A stretch of 64,000 nucleotides of DNA from Gemmatimonadota bacterium (GTDB lineage: Bacteria; JAAXHH01), in the NCBI GenBank assembly GCA_009841265.1, contig VXMB01000009.1:1223911-1287910 (forward strand), read 5' to 3'. Position 1 is the stretch's first letter; every line of letters starts with the position of its first letter. Under the pieces are notes generated by a model, which was not told where the DNA came from, searched no databases, and saw only the letters and a program-made list of their open reading frames with translations. Positions 15,520-24,605 of this stretch are shown one piece after another. Made by a program: the position numbers and the translations under genes.

Positions 15520-16809
15520 ATGATAATCAATACGATTCGTAATACCTTAAATCATAACATCGCACTGCCAGGAAGCAAGTCGATTACGCTGAGAATCCTG
15601 GTGCTCGCGTCGCTGGCCGAGGGAACGACCGAAATCGACGCGCCCTGCGACTGCGACGACACCCGGGAAATGGTGGAATGCCTGGGTGAACTCGGGATCG
15701 AGATCCAGGCGAGTGACGACTATCGACGGATGACCGTGGAAGGAAGAGGAGGGCGGTTCGCAGAAGGACCGGTAATCCTTAACCTTGGACTCAGCGGTAC
15801 TTCCGCCCGTTTCCTGATCGCCCTGTCGGCCCTAAGGACCGACGAAACGCGACTGGCCGGACGGGGCAGCCTGAACGAAAGGCCGAACTCTCCGCTGCTC
15901 AATGCCGTGCAACAAATGGGGGGAGTAGCCGAGTCGACCAATGGCGGTTGCCTCCCTGTTACCATACGGGGACCTGATAAGTTCAGGCGCTCGGTCCGGA
16001 TGAAAGGCGATGTGTCCAGCCAGTTCTTCTCCGCCCTGCTGCAAATCGCACCGGTACTGCCCGACGGCCTTGAGATTCAGGTCGAAGGCGAACTCGTCAG
16101 CAAGCCTTACATCGACATTACACTGAACGAAATGCGGACGTTCGGTGTAGACGTGGAGAACGACAACTACCGCAGGTTCCGGGTCGCTCCACAGCGGTAC
16201 CGTTCGGGACCCCGGTCGGTGGAAGGCGATGCTTCCGCCGGCTCCTATTTCGCGGCGCTCGCCCTGATTCACGGTGGGAAGATGGTCATTGAGAACCTCG
16301 GATCCGAATCCCGGCAAGGGGATATCCGTTTCCTGTCCATCTGCGAAAGCCTGGGCGCCCGTGTGAAAATGGACGAGAAAAAGACGGTCATTGAAGGACC
16401 GGAAGGTTGCCGCGTACGGCCCATGAAGGGCGTAATCGAATGCGGGGATATTCCGGACGCCGCGCTGACCCTGATCGCCCTATCACCGTTGATTCCGGGT
16501 ACGACCCGGATAACGGGGATCGGCACGTTGAAGCACAAGGAGTGCGACCGGATCGAATGCCCCGCGGCGGAGTTGCGTAAGATCGGCGTGGCAGTGAAGA
16601 CGGGGCCGGACTTCATCGAGGTAGGGGAGCTGCTGTCAGGCGCCTTGAACACCACCGAAGATGTTGATATCGAAACCTACCACGACCACCGCATGGCCAT
16701 GAGTTTCGCCGTGCTGGGCACCCGCCTGGGGAGCCTGAATATCCTCGATCCGGAGGTGGTGGGGAAGACCTATCCGCGCTTCTGGGAAGACCTGGCGCGG
16801 ATTCGGTAG
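15520..16809 (+). CDS. aroA: 3-phosphoshikimate 1-carboxyvinyltransferase (EPSP synthase)
   Basis: Sixth enzyme of the shikimate pathway: joins shikimate-3-phosphate and phosphoenolpyruvate. 429 residues, normal length. Family motifs in order: LPGSKSIT (16-23, Lys20), SGTSAR (92-97), RPNSPLL (121-127), DVSSQFFSALL, EGDASAGSYF, KHKECDRIE and DHRMAM. The active-site Lys, Arg and Asp residues are present. The SGTSAR segment differs from the common NAGTA-MR form. The ATG at 15520 has no recognisable Shine-Dalgarno and is embedded in an unusually AT-rich stretch (GTATTAATAC). No other aromatic amino-acid gene is nearby; it stands alone at the end of the SGNH-PhyH group. Confidence 0.95.
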   Translation: MIINTIRNTLNHNIALPGSKSITLRILVLASLAEGTTEIDAPCDCDDTREMVECLGELGIEIQASDDYRRMTVEGRGGRFAEGPVILNLGLSGTSARFLIALSALRTDETRLAGRGSLNERPNSPLLNAVQQMGGVAESTNGGCLPVTIRGPDKFRRSVRMKGDVSSQFFSALLQIAPVLPDGLEIQVEGELVSKPYIDITLNEMRTFGVDVENDNYRRFRVAPQRYRSGPRSVEGDASAGSYFAALALIHGGKMVIENLGSESRQGDIRFLSICESLGARVKMDEKKTVIEGPEGCRVRPMKGVIECGDIPDAALTLIALSPLIPGTTRITGIGTLKHKECDRIECPAAELRKIGVAVKTGPDFIEVGELLSGALNTTEDVDIETYHDHRMAMSFAVLGTRLGSLNILDPEVVGKTYPRFWEDLARIR

Positions 16810-16857
16810 CCCAGCAGTATACTCTCCCTGGATCTCCGCCGTCAGCGCTCAGGTCCC

Positions 16858-18519
16858 TTACCGCCGTATATACAGATCCGTAATCGTGGAATTGTCGATG
16901 AAGAAGGGTTCCTGGCCCGTGGAGTCCTTTTTCCAGCCCGCCAGCCAGGGTTTGCGGAGCTGCAGGAAGTAGTCGTGGTAGAGGAAGACGCCGCCCACGT
17001 CCTCGACCAGGATCCGTTCGGCCTCGTTGTACATCTCGAACCGTCGTTCCTCGTTGGTCTCCCTTGCCGCGTCGTCGACCAGCCGGTCGAACTCCGCGTT
17101 CATCCAGTCGTGGCGTCCCGCGCCCACGGGCTGGGAGTGCCAGACCATGCCGAGTAGGTTATGGGGATCGGGGAAATCGTATTGGAAGGGGATCAGGCTG
17201 AGGTCGATCCGGTACTGGGCCATGGCCTCGCTGTAGACCCGGGGCTCCATGTTCCGCACGCCCACCCTGAGGCCCAGGTTATTGGACAGCATGCCCGATA
17301 TCGCTTCGGCCGCCATGATGCGGTTGGGATCGTTGCGAAGCCAGATGTCCACGGAAGGAAAGCCCCGGCCGCCCGGATATCCGGCCTCGGCCAGGATACT
17401 GCGCGCCAGATCGGGATCGTACCGCTGGACGTCTTTAAGTTCGTCGCCCGAGTAACCCGGAAAGCCCGGCGGCAGCATGGTGTACGCGGGCAGGGCTGTA
17501 CCCCGGAGCACGATGTTGCACAGGGCGTCACGATCGATGGCGTGGCTGATGGCCTTTCGCACCCGGTGGTCGCTGAATACGCCTTCGCGCGTTCGGAAGA
17601 ATAAGTAGAGCGCGTTGAAGTCCATGTACTTGTGCAACTGCCCGTTCAGCACCGGGTCCCCCTCGATCCGGCTGAGGTCGCGCACGTCGATCTGCACCAG
17701 GTCCAGCTCGTCGTTCTCGTAGGAAAGCAGTCCGGTGCTTATCCGGCTCCTGAACATGGAATGGATCTCGGACAAATAGCCCTTGATCGGGCCGTTATAG
17801 TAGGGATCGAGAGTCATCGTAAGGCGCTCGCCGATGCGCCAGTTCTCCACTTTGTAGGACGAATTGCTGACGACATTCTCGTCCGACGCCCAGCGGGGGC
17901 CGAACCGCTCGACCTGCCAGCGGGGGACCGGGATCGACGTGAAGAATGCGGCGATCATGGGCAGGTACGGACAGGGCCCGTCGGTTTCGATCACGAGGGT
18001 CATATCGTCCACCGCGTACACGCCGACCGCGTCCGGATCGTCGGTCTGCCCGGTATTGAACGCCCGCGCGCCCTTGATGTTGTAGTAGAAGAAGGCGTAG
18101 CCGCTGCCCGACGCGGGATCCAGCATGCGCCTGTAACTGTATTCGAAGTCGTGGGCGGTGACCGGCCGGCCGTCGCTCCACCGGGCGCTGGGCCGCATGT
18201 GGAAGGTCCACTTCGTCTGGTCCTCGTTAGCCGTCCAACTCGAGGCCGCGCCCGGGATCACGCGGTTGTTGTGATCCAGCATGGTGAGGCGCTCGAAGAG
18301 GAAGACGATGCCCCCCACCTCGTAGATGGCCACGCCGATGTCCAGGTTGGTCGGCTCGTCGTTCAGAAAGCGGAAGACTTGCCGCTCGAGCGGCGCCGCG
18401 TCCGCGGGCATGATTCGGCCGACGGCGTTGCGCACCTGGGCGTCCGGGATTCCGGTGTATATCGCAAGTCCGAGCACAGCAAGGCCCAGCACTGTGGTCA
18501 ATAAAGCTGCAGGTCTCAT
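16858..18519 (-). CDS. ABC transporter substrate-binding protein, oligopeptide type (orphan)
   Basis: SBP_bac_5 (OppA/DppA-like) binding protein, 553 residues. The N-terminus is a hydrophobic signal or anchor (MRPAALLTTVLGLAVLGLAIY) without a lipobox Cys. Family segments WSDGRPVTAHDFEYSYRRM, KGARAFN, AISHAIDRDAL and a C-terminal FDRLVDDAA are visible. It is a clear paralog of the protein at 5330-7126, about 45 residues shorter mostly at the N-terminus. It is the last gene of the minus-strand operon from the M24 gene and follows the aldo/keto reductase by 16 bases. No permease or ATPase is in the window. Confidence 0.88.
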   Translation of the reverse strand: MRPAALLTTVLGLAVLGLAIYTGIPDAQVRNAVGRIMPADAAPLERQVFRFLNDEPTNLDIGVAIYEVGGIVFLFERLTMLDHNNRVIPGAASSWTANEDQTKWTFHMRPSARWSDGRPVTAHDFEYSYRRMLDPASGSGYAFFYYNIKGARAFNTGQTDDPDAVGVYAVDDMTLVIETDGPCPYLPMIAAFFTSIPVPRWQVERFGPRWASDENVVSNSSYKVENWRIGERLTMTLDPYYNGPIKGYLSEIHSMFRSRISTGLLSYENDELDLVQIDVRDLSRIEGDPVLNGQLHKYMDFNALYLFFRTREGVFSDHRVRKAISHAIDRDALCNIVLRGTALPAYTMLPPGFPGYSGDELKDVQRYDPDLARSILAEAGYPGGRGFPSVDIWLRNDPNRIMAAEAISGMLSNNLGLRVGVRNMEPRVYSEAMAQYRIDLSLIPFQYDFPDPHNLLGMVWHSQPVGAGRHDWMNAEFDRLVDDAARETNEERRFEMYNEAERILVEDVGGVFLYHDYFLQLRKPWLAGWKKDSTGQEPFFIDNSTITDLYIRR

Positions 18520-18535
18520 AGCGGTATTCCTCGCG

Positions 18536-19513
18536 TCAGGATCGCGCCGCCCGTTCCAGGTTCAGCCACGCCATTTCTTCGGCCGTCAGCTTCGTTTGAA
18601 GCGCCTGCAGGTTGGCCCTGATCTCATCGCCGTTTCGGGCGCCGACCAGGGTGTAGATGTTGAGCGGCTGGCTGAGTACGTAAGCCAGGGCGACTTGGGG
18701 TATGGACAGGCCCTTTTCGTTCGCCAGTTCTTCGACCCGGTCCAGCCGGTCGAAGTTATCGTCCGTGCAGTAAGCCCGAACGGAACTTTCGTCGAAGAGG
18801 CCCTGCTCGGCCAGCGTTTCGTAATTGTCGCGATTCACCCGACCGGAGAAGAACCCGCTGGCGATGCTGGACCAGGTAAACAGCGGCATCTGGTTTTCCA
18901 GGTACCACGACCGCGCGTCGGCTCCGTCCTTCCCGCTGATGCTGATACATCCTCTCCAGGGCGGTTCGGCCTGTTCGGCCAGGCTGAAATTCGGACTGCT
19001 CACGGTGAAGGGCTGTTGTCCGCTGGTGGCGGCGTACAGGTTCGCCCTTTCGATGCGGTCATGGGTCCAGTTGGATCCACCGATCACGCCCAGGTTGCCC
19101 GCGCTGATGTACTGATTGAGCGTATCCATGATGGGGGCGACGGGAACCCTTACGTCGTCGCGATGCAGGAGGTAGAGATCCACGTAGTCCGTATTCAGGC
19201 GGGCCAGGGAGTCGTGGAGGTCCGAAGAGATATCATAGGGCGTCACGCGGGCCCGGTCGGCATTCATGTGGCAGCACTTGGTGAGAATGACGATTTCCTG
19301 GCGCAGGCCCCGGTCTTCGATCCAGCGGCCCAGCACGCGTTCGCATTCGCCGCCGCCGTACAGGTGGGCGCTGTCGAAGGTATTTATCCCGGCGTCGTAC
19401 ACCTGGTCCAGCAGGTCGAAGCTGTATTCCTCTTCGGCGAAACTCAGCATGATGGTGCCCTGTACCAGACGCGATACGGGCTTGTCGACATTCGCAATGT
19501 TGCCGTACTCCAT
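18536..19513 (-). CDS. Aldo/keto reductase
   Basis: NADPH-dependent aldo/keto reductase, 325 residues. The catalytic tetrad is visible: Asp and Tyr in FDSAHLYGGGE, Lys in ILTKCCH and His in YLLHRDD. The start at 19513 (MEYGNIAN) is supported by AAGGAG six bases upstream; longer frames have no family similarity. It lies 44 bases after the Gfo/Idh gene in the same orientation. Members in this kind of cluster reduce sugar or sugar-acid carbonyls, but the substrate is not determined here. Confidence 0.9.
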   Translation of the reverse strand: MEYGNIANVDKPVSRLVQGTIMLSFAEEEYSFDLLDQVYDAGINTFDSAHLYGGGECERVLGRWIEDRGLRQEIVILTKCCHMNADRARVTPYDISSDLHDSLARLNTDYVDLYLLHRDDVRVPVAPIMDTLNQYISAGNLGVIGGSNWTHDRIERANLYAATSGQQPFTVSSPNFSLAEQAEPPWRGCISISGKDGADARSWYLENQMPLFTWSSIASGFFSGRVNRDNYETLAEQGLFDESSVRAYCTDDNFDRLDRVEELANEKGLSIPQVALAYVLSQPLNIYTLVGARNGDEIRANLQALQTKLTAEEMAWLNLERAARS

Positions 19514-19557
19514 GGGTGCTCCTTGAAACTCGCTAAATACGGTGTTATCCGGAACCA

Positions 19558-20544
19558 TCATTCCATCGGGTACTTCAACCCGATCTCGGTCCGGACGGCG
19601 TCCAGCGTCTTCATGATGGCCAGCGTCTCGTCCAGCGGGAGCGCCGGAGTCTCGAGCAGTCCTTCCCGGAGGCAACGTCCCGCTTCCTCGATCTCGTACT
19701 TGAATCCGTTCTCCACGCGCGACGGCTCAACCGTTACCGGTTCCTCGCCGTCCGCGTTCAGCGTTGCGGTATAGGTGTCATAGAATGCAGACGGAATGCG
19801 GATATTCCCCTGCGTCCCGTGGATGGACACGGCGCCGGGCGTGCTGGTCCGGACGGCGCAGGTCAGCGCGGCCATGGCGCCCGAGTCGTAACGGAAGGCC
19901 ATGGTGGTCTGCTCATCGACCCCCGTTGCGCCGATGTCCGCCAGCGCCGCGACCCGGTCCGGCTGTTGCCCGTAGACCATCGAAGCCATAGATACAATGT
20001 ATACACCGATATCCAGGAGGGCGCCCCCGCCCAGTTCGGGATTCAGCAGGCGGCCCTCCGGGTTGAATTCCGCACGGAATCCGAAGTCGGCCATCATATT
20101 GCGCACTTCGCCGACGGTACCATCGGTGAGCCATTGGCGTACCTGCACGATGGCCGGCAGGAACCGCGTCCACATGGCCTCCATGAGGAAAAGCCCCCGC
20201 TGCCGCGCGCACCGGATCATGGCTTCCGCTTCCGATGCGTTGAGGGCAAAAGGTTTCTCGCAGAGCACAGGCTTGTCCGCGTTCAGGCAGAGCAGCGTAT
20301 CCCGGCAGTGCATGGGATGGGGGGTAGACACGTAGATCACGTCGATCTCCGGGTCTTCCGCCAGGGACGCGTAGGACGGGTGTCTCCGGGGCACATCGAA
20401 CTCGTCGCCGAAGGCGTCTGCCGTCCCCTGTGCCCGGGACCCGACGGCCGAAAGCTCGGCATCCGCCACCACCGCGAGCGCTTCGGCGAACTTGTGAGCG
20501 ATCTTCCCGGTTCCAAGAATACCCCATCGTATGGTTTCAGACAT
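19558..20544 (-). CDS. Gfo/Idh/MocA family oxidoreductase
   Basis: NAD(P)-dependent sugar or cyclitol-type dehydrogenase, 328 residues. The Rossmann motif GILGTGKIA is at residues 8-16 and the conserved EKPFAL (catalytic Lys) about residue 95. The C-terminal substrate domain has GGGALLDIGVY, typical of the dihydrodiol dehydrogenase subgroup. The gene follows the first enolase-superfamily gene after 185 bases, a larger gap than the rest of this operon, so a secondary promoter is possible. Confidence 0.9.
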   Translation of the reverse strand: MSETIRWGILGTGKIAHKFAEALAVVADAELSAVGSRAQGTADAFGDEFDVPRRHPSYASLAEDPEIDVIYVSTPHPMHCRDTLLCLNADKPVLCEKPFALNASEAEAMIRCARQRGLFLMEAMWTRFLPAIVQVRQWLTDGTVGEVRNMMADFGFRAEFNPEGRLLNPELGGGALLDIGVYIVSMASMVYGQQPDRVAALADIGATGVDEQTTMAFRYDSGAMAALTCAVRTSTPGAVSIHGTQGNIRIPSAFYDTYTATLNADGEEPVTVEPSRVENGFKYEIEEAGRCLREGLLETPALPLDETLAIMKTLDAVRTEIGLKYPME

Positions 20545-20729
20545 GTTCGCTCCACATTTTGACGTGTTTGATTGGCCTTCCGCTAAAACTGACTCCGATG
20601 AGGCGCTTGTTTTTATCGTTCACGTTGCTTCCATCATCATATCTCATTTCGGCGCATACGGCTTGGTCCTTCGTACTCGTCGACTTCCTGCCTTCCCGAA
20701 TTTCAATCTACAGCTTGAGCTTGTCAACT

Positions 20730-21920
20730 TCAGATAACCGCAACCGCGCTCCGCGCCGTCTCGTCCCAGTCCGGTTCCGGCGCTGGACGGTCGCTCCAGG
20801 CGATGGACATGGCGCCGTCTTCCACGACGAGGGTGCCCCGGCAGTCGAGCTCCTCCTCGGGCGGACGCGGCTGCAGTCCCATGAAGGCTTCGAAGACGGG
20901 GTCGTTCCCGATGGCCAGGATGACGTGGGGATCCCCGCCGTGCACCTCCACGCCGAAGCTTTCGGCCAACTGGGCCTGCTTAATCTGCCCGGTAATGCCG
21001 ATACCCCGTTGCCGGACGATATCGGCGGCCTGCATGGCCAGGTACGGCGCCGTGTTGTACGGCTGACCGCCGATGGCGCCGATCCACTCCAGGGTCAGGA
21101 CCGGGAGGTCGAGGGTGGCGCATAACTTTTTCAGCCCCAGGATGTCGTAGTCCTGCAGGGGCTCCTCGATCCACCGGTACCGGCACTTTTCCATGATGCG
21201 CCCGATTTTCACGGCTTCTTCGTAGGTGTACGACTCTACGGGATCGTGAAAGAGCATGATTTCGTCGCCGAGGGCCTCGCGCAACTTGACGGCCATTTCC
21301 CCGTTGGCTTTCACGCCCCGGTAGGAATGATCCTTGCAGCCGATAAATCCCTCTCCTTCCACGCGCTGCACCGCGTGGGCCACCAGGTCGTCGATGGTGC
21401 GGCCGCCCACGTTGCAGTAGGCGGGCACGCTTTCCCGGCATGCGCCGAGTAGCTTGTAGATCGGCAGGCCAGCGCTCCGGCTCGCCAGGTCCCACAACAT
21501 CCGGTCGATTGTATCCAGCAAGCCTCTTCCCGTGTACATGAAGCGTTGGGCCATCCAGAACCGCTGCCACACGTATTCCCGGTAGAAGGCGTCCACGCCG
21601 ATGAGCATGTGGGCGTACCGGGCCAGGAACTGCCGGCCCTGCCATTCCAGTTCCCTGGGGTCGAAACCCGTGCCGTAGTCGGCATAGGCGTCCAGATCGC
21701 CGTCCGTCACGAGGCGGATCACCAGACGGTACTTCGGTTCCGGTCCTTCTCCGGTGAACGTGTAACCGTCGGGTTCGCCGGCGCCGAATCCCTGGTCATG
21801 GGTGAACAGCCCGGAGATGCCCGGCGGCACAGGCGCCATGCTGCCCCGGTCCGCACTGCTCTCCCGTCGGATTTCGGGTTCATCCTTCAGCACGTAGCAT
21901 TTGACGTCCCGGATCTGCAT
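20730..21920 (-). CDS. Enolase superfamily (mandelate racemase/muconate lactonizing type) enzyme
   Basis: Probable acid-sugar dehydratase or racemase, 396 residues. Metal ligands are in place: Asp226 (FHDPV), Glu252 (IEEPL) and Glu278 (TLEW). Lys196 (CKDHS) and the C-terminal EVHGGDPH His are candidate acid/base residues. The ATG at 21920 has AGGGA upstream; the longer frame to 21965 is unlikely. The preceding gene is another enolase-superfamily member (69-base gap). Specificity cannot be read from sequence. Confidence 0.88.
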   Translation of the reverse strand: MQIRDVKCYVLKDEPEIRRESSADRGSMAPVPPGISGLFTHDQGFGAGEPDGYTFTGEGPEPKYRLVIRLVTDGDLDAYADYGTGFDPRELEWQGRQFLARYAHMLIGVDAFYREYVWQRFWMAQRFMYTGRGLLDTIDRMLWDLASRSAGLPIYKLLGACRESVPAYCNVGGRTIDDLVAHAVQRVEGEGFIGCKDHSYRGVKANGEMAVKLREALGDEIMLFHDPVESYTYEEAVKIGRIMEKCRYRWIEEPLQDYDILGLKKLCATLDLPVLTLEWIGAIGGQPYNTAPYLAMQAADIVRQRGIGITGQIKQAQLAESFGVEVHGGDPHVILAIGNDPVFEAFMGLQPRPPEEELDCRGTLVVEDGAMSIAWSDRPAPEPDWDETARSAVAVI

Positions 21921-21989
21921 GGGATTTCCCTGTTCTGGTGGCCGGGTTTTTTCGGACGGAAGCACAGATTACCGGCTGGCCATACCGTT

Positions 21990-23018
21990 TCAGGCTTCGA
22001 TCAGTTCCGTGATCATATCCCCGGCCGCATCCAAATCGATTTCCATGCCGAGGCCCGGAAGATCGGGCAGATGGACGAAGCCGTCTTCGATCTGCACCGG
22101 GTTCCGGACGAACGACGGCGCGACCTCATGACCCGTCATTTCGAGAAAAGGCATATTCCTGAGTGCGCCTGCGAGATGGATATGGGCGAAGCCGTCGCTG
22201 ATCCCGGCACCCTCAAGGTGACAGTACGCTCCGAACGCTTCGGCGCAACGGGCCGATTTCACCACATCCGTGATCCCGCCGGCGCTTTGCACGCTGGTTC
22301 GGATATGGTCGGCGGACTGGACCGTCATGACCTGGGACGCCTCGATGGGACTGCACACTACCGCGCTGGTCGGCGTATCGATCTCGCCGGCCACCTGCTT
22401 ACCGCCGGAGTGATCGTTTCGGGGACGGGGGCGGTCGAAGTAAAAATAGTCCGCCTCGTCAAGCACTCGGCCGATCCGCATGGCCTCGTCGATCACGCAC
22501 CGGGCCCGGCCGTCGAGGATCAGTGGGAAATCCGGTCCCACGGCCGCACGCACCTCGCGCACCAGGTGGACGAGGGCGTTTTCATCCGTCATCACGCCGA
22601 ATCGGTAGGCTTTGAACCCGGCCCGCTGCGCGTCTTTCGCTTCCGTGACGATCTCTGGTCCGGAGATACCCGCAGCGCGTGACGTGTCTCCTCCGGTGCC
22701 AACCCAGCAGACCGGAACCTGGTCCCTGAACCCGCCCAGGTGTCGGAAGAGCTGCCGTCCGGCGATCTTCGCGGAGAGGTCCCAGAGGGCGACGTCGATC
22801 CCGGCGCGAAGAGCTGGCGGCAATCCTTTGTCCGGTTCCTGCATGGCCCGCCAGGTCCGTTCACGGTCAAGGGGGTTCGATCCCACCAGGATGGGCGCTA
22901 CGAGATCAACGTCGATACCCGAGGCGGTGATCCCGGAACAGTGACCTTCGATCCCTTCGCCGGTCACCAGTCGAAGCAGGCCCGCGGGCTGATGCAACGA
23001 GATTTTAGTGATTTTCAT
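21990..23018 (-). CDS. Enolase-superfamily protein with altered active site
   Basis: A 342-residue protein with the enolase-superfamily fold: DVALWDLSAKIAGRQLFRHLGG and a C-terminal GGITDVVKSARCAEAFG segment with His267 region. However the metal and acid/base residues are altered. Asp169 (LILDG) is kept, but the second ligand segment reads FDRPRP instead of F-E-E-P, the third ligand region reads VVCSPIE instead of a clear GE, and the K-x-K segment before the FG reads A-Y-R. It may be a non-catalytic member or use different chemistry. It lies 28 bases after the M24 gene and upstream of an intact enolase-superfamily gene. Confidence 0.75.
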   Translation of the reverse strand: MKITKISLHQPAGLLRLVTGEGIEGHCSGITASGIDVDLVAPILVGSNPLDRERTWRAMQEPDKGLPPALRAGIDVALWDLSAKIAGRQLFRHLGGFRDQVPVCWVGTGGDTSRAAGISGPEIVTEAKDAQRAGFKAYRFGVMTDENALVHLVREVRAAVGPDFPLILDGRARCVIDEAMRIGRVLDEADYFYFDRPRPRNDHSGGKQVAGEIDTPTSAVVCSPIEASQVMTVQSADHIRTSVQSAGGITDVVKSARCAEAFGAYCHLEGAGISDGFAHIHLAGALRNMPFLEMTGHEVAPSFVRNPVQIEDGFVHLPDLPGLGMEIDLDAAGDMITELIEA

Positions 23019-23046
23019 GGGAGATTGCCGCCGATTCTGTTCCGCC

Positions 23047-24309
23047 CTACTCCTGCCCCGACGCGTCCAGGGGAAACACCGGTCCGTCCCGCCGCTGCTC
23101 CGTGAGAGGACGTGATCCGCTTGCCGTCACGACGACAGACTGTTCCAGGTGCAGGGATCCGACCCCGGCCAGGCTCAGCGGCGCTTCCACGTTGAGCACC
23201 ATGTCTTCTTCGATGGGCAGATCGGAAGGGACGTCTACGCAGTCGTCCGAGATCCTCAGGCCGGTGTCCAGCGACAGGACGGGATAGTCCCGCACTTCCA
23301 TGCCGACCCCGTGGCCATGGGGGTACATGGCAAAACCCGCTTCGTCGACGACCTCCTGCATGGCCGCCTGTACCGTCGAGGATTTAACACCGGGCCGAAT
23401 CGCGGCCAGGCCGGCGTCCATGGACGCGCGGAGCGTGTCGAACCGGGCCTGCATGTCGACCGACAGCGGCCGCATGGCAAAGGTGGTCCCGGTATCCGAA
23501 TAGCAGGACCGGTACCGGCATCCCCAATCCACGTATTCCACGTCGGACTCGCCGAGGATGAAGTCCGGCTCCGTCGCGATGCCGAGTCCGTGGACCCCGA
23601 AGGCGAAGTGGTCCAGATCCGCCCCCCGGGCACCCAGTTCCGCCCTGAACCGGTGGACGACTTCCTGCACGTTGTCTCCCGGCCTCGCCTGCTCCATGGC
23701 CGTCATGGCCGCCGTTTCGCTGATCTCGGCCGCCCGTGTGAGCCGGTCGATCTCGTCCCGGGTCTTGACCATGCGAATCAGCCGGATGAGGTTGGAGCAG
23801 TCCAGCAGCCGGGCATCGGGAAGGGCTTCCTTCAGCTGCCGGTACCGGTCGGCGGTCAGGCCGTCGGTCTCCACGCCCAGCGTGCCCGTGGCAAGTCCCC
23901 GGTCGCTCAGAGCTCCTACGAGGGCCTTGGTGGTCGTAGTGTAGTCCGGTGTGCCCTGCAGGAGGTGGTAAATACGGTCCATCCGGTCGGACAACGGCCT
24001 CGGCGGTAGGGACCAGTCGAGCCCGGAATCGCCGCTGATCCGCAGGTCCTTCACCCACAGGTCTACGCCGTTGACGGCCAGCATCGCGCCGGTCACCGCC
24101 AGCGCGGGATCGCCCTCGAGGGGAAACAGGGCGTACCCCTGCGACAGATCCGCCGATGCGCCGGGCCGGACCATGTACGACTTCATGAGCCCGTCGATCC
24201 AGATGAAGTAGTCCGTGAAATAGGTGATATTCACGGGCGAAGTCGCGATCAGTCCGTCGAGTCCGCGATCCCGCATGTATGCCCTGGCCCGCGTGGCATT
24301 GAAGAGCAT
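23047..24309 (-). CDS. M24 family metallopeptidase (Xaa-Pro aminopeptidase/prolidase-like)
   Basis: Pita-bread-fold enzyme, 420 residues: an N-terminal creatinase-like domain (about 1-165) and a C-terminal M24 domain. Metal ligands are visible as Asp in VDWGCRY, Asp in CYSDTGT, His in HGHGVGMEV, Glu in LNVEAPL and Glu in HLEQSVV. The arrangement allows prolidase, aminopeptidase or creatinase-like hydrolysis. It is the first gene of the minus-strand operon, 99 bases downstream of a near-consensus promoter. Confidence 0.85.
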   Translation of the reverse strand: MLFNATRARAYMRDRGLDGLIATSPVNITYFTDYFIWIDGLMKSYMVRPGASADLSQGYALFPLEGDPALAVTGAMLAVNGVDLWVKDLRISGDSGLDWSLPPRPLSDRMDRIYHLLQGTPDYTTTTKALVGALSDRGLATGTLGVETDGLTADRYRQLKEALPDARLLDCSNLIRLIRMVKTRDEIDRLTRAAEISETAAMTAMEQARPGDNVQEVVHRFRAELGARGADLDHFAFGVHGLGIATEPDFILGESDVEYVDWGCRYRSCYSDTGTTFAMRPLSVDMQARFDTLRASMDAGLAAIRPGVKSSTVQAAMQEVVDEAGFAMYPHGHGVGMEVRDYPVLSLDTGLRISDDCVDVPSDLPIEEDMVLNVEAPLSLAGVGSLHLEQSVVVTASGSRPLTEQRRDGPVFPLDASGQE

Positions 24310-24407
24310 CTTGGTCTCGATTCCGCAGGATGGATTTCGGTGCGATGGATCCGCCGTTTGCGCCTTCGGTCAGGCGCGGCGGCGGCGTTGTGAAAAAGCA
24401 CCAAGCC

Positions 24408-24436
24408 AGTATAGAAACGCCACCCGGCGATGTCAA
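24408..24436 (-). promoter_or_regulatory. Near-consensus sigma70 promoter of the M24/enolase operon
   Basis: Minus strand TTGACA, 17-base spacer, TATACT. The predicted leader carries a 6-bp stem hairpin (24360-24377, GCGCCT/AGGCGC). Confidence 0.7.
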
Positions 24437-24491
24437 CGACCGAATCCTCTTCCAGGGCCGTCCCCGGCGTGCCCGCAAAGCTATCTTTCCC

Positions 24492-24521
24492 TTGACAAAA
24501 CAGGCGCAATCGGATTACTAG
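24492..24521 (+). promoter_or_regulatory. Possible sigma70 promoter of hisH
   Basis: TTGACA, 18-base spacer, TACTAG. The -35 is perfect but the -10 is weak. About 85 bases before the hisH ATG. Confidence 0.4.
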
Positions 24522-24605
24522 GGACATGCGGCCAACATGCGCCAGGATCGTATTCCGTCCCACCTGACCACCCCGTAGAATGTACGTTCAAATGATCCAC
24601 ATTTA

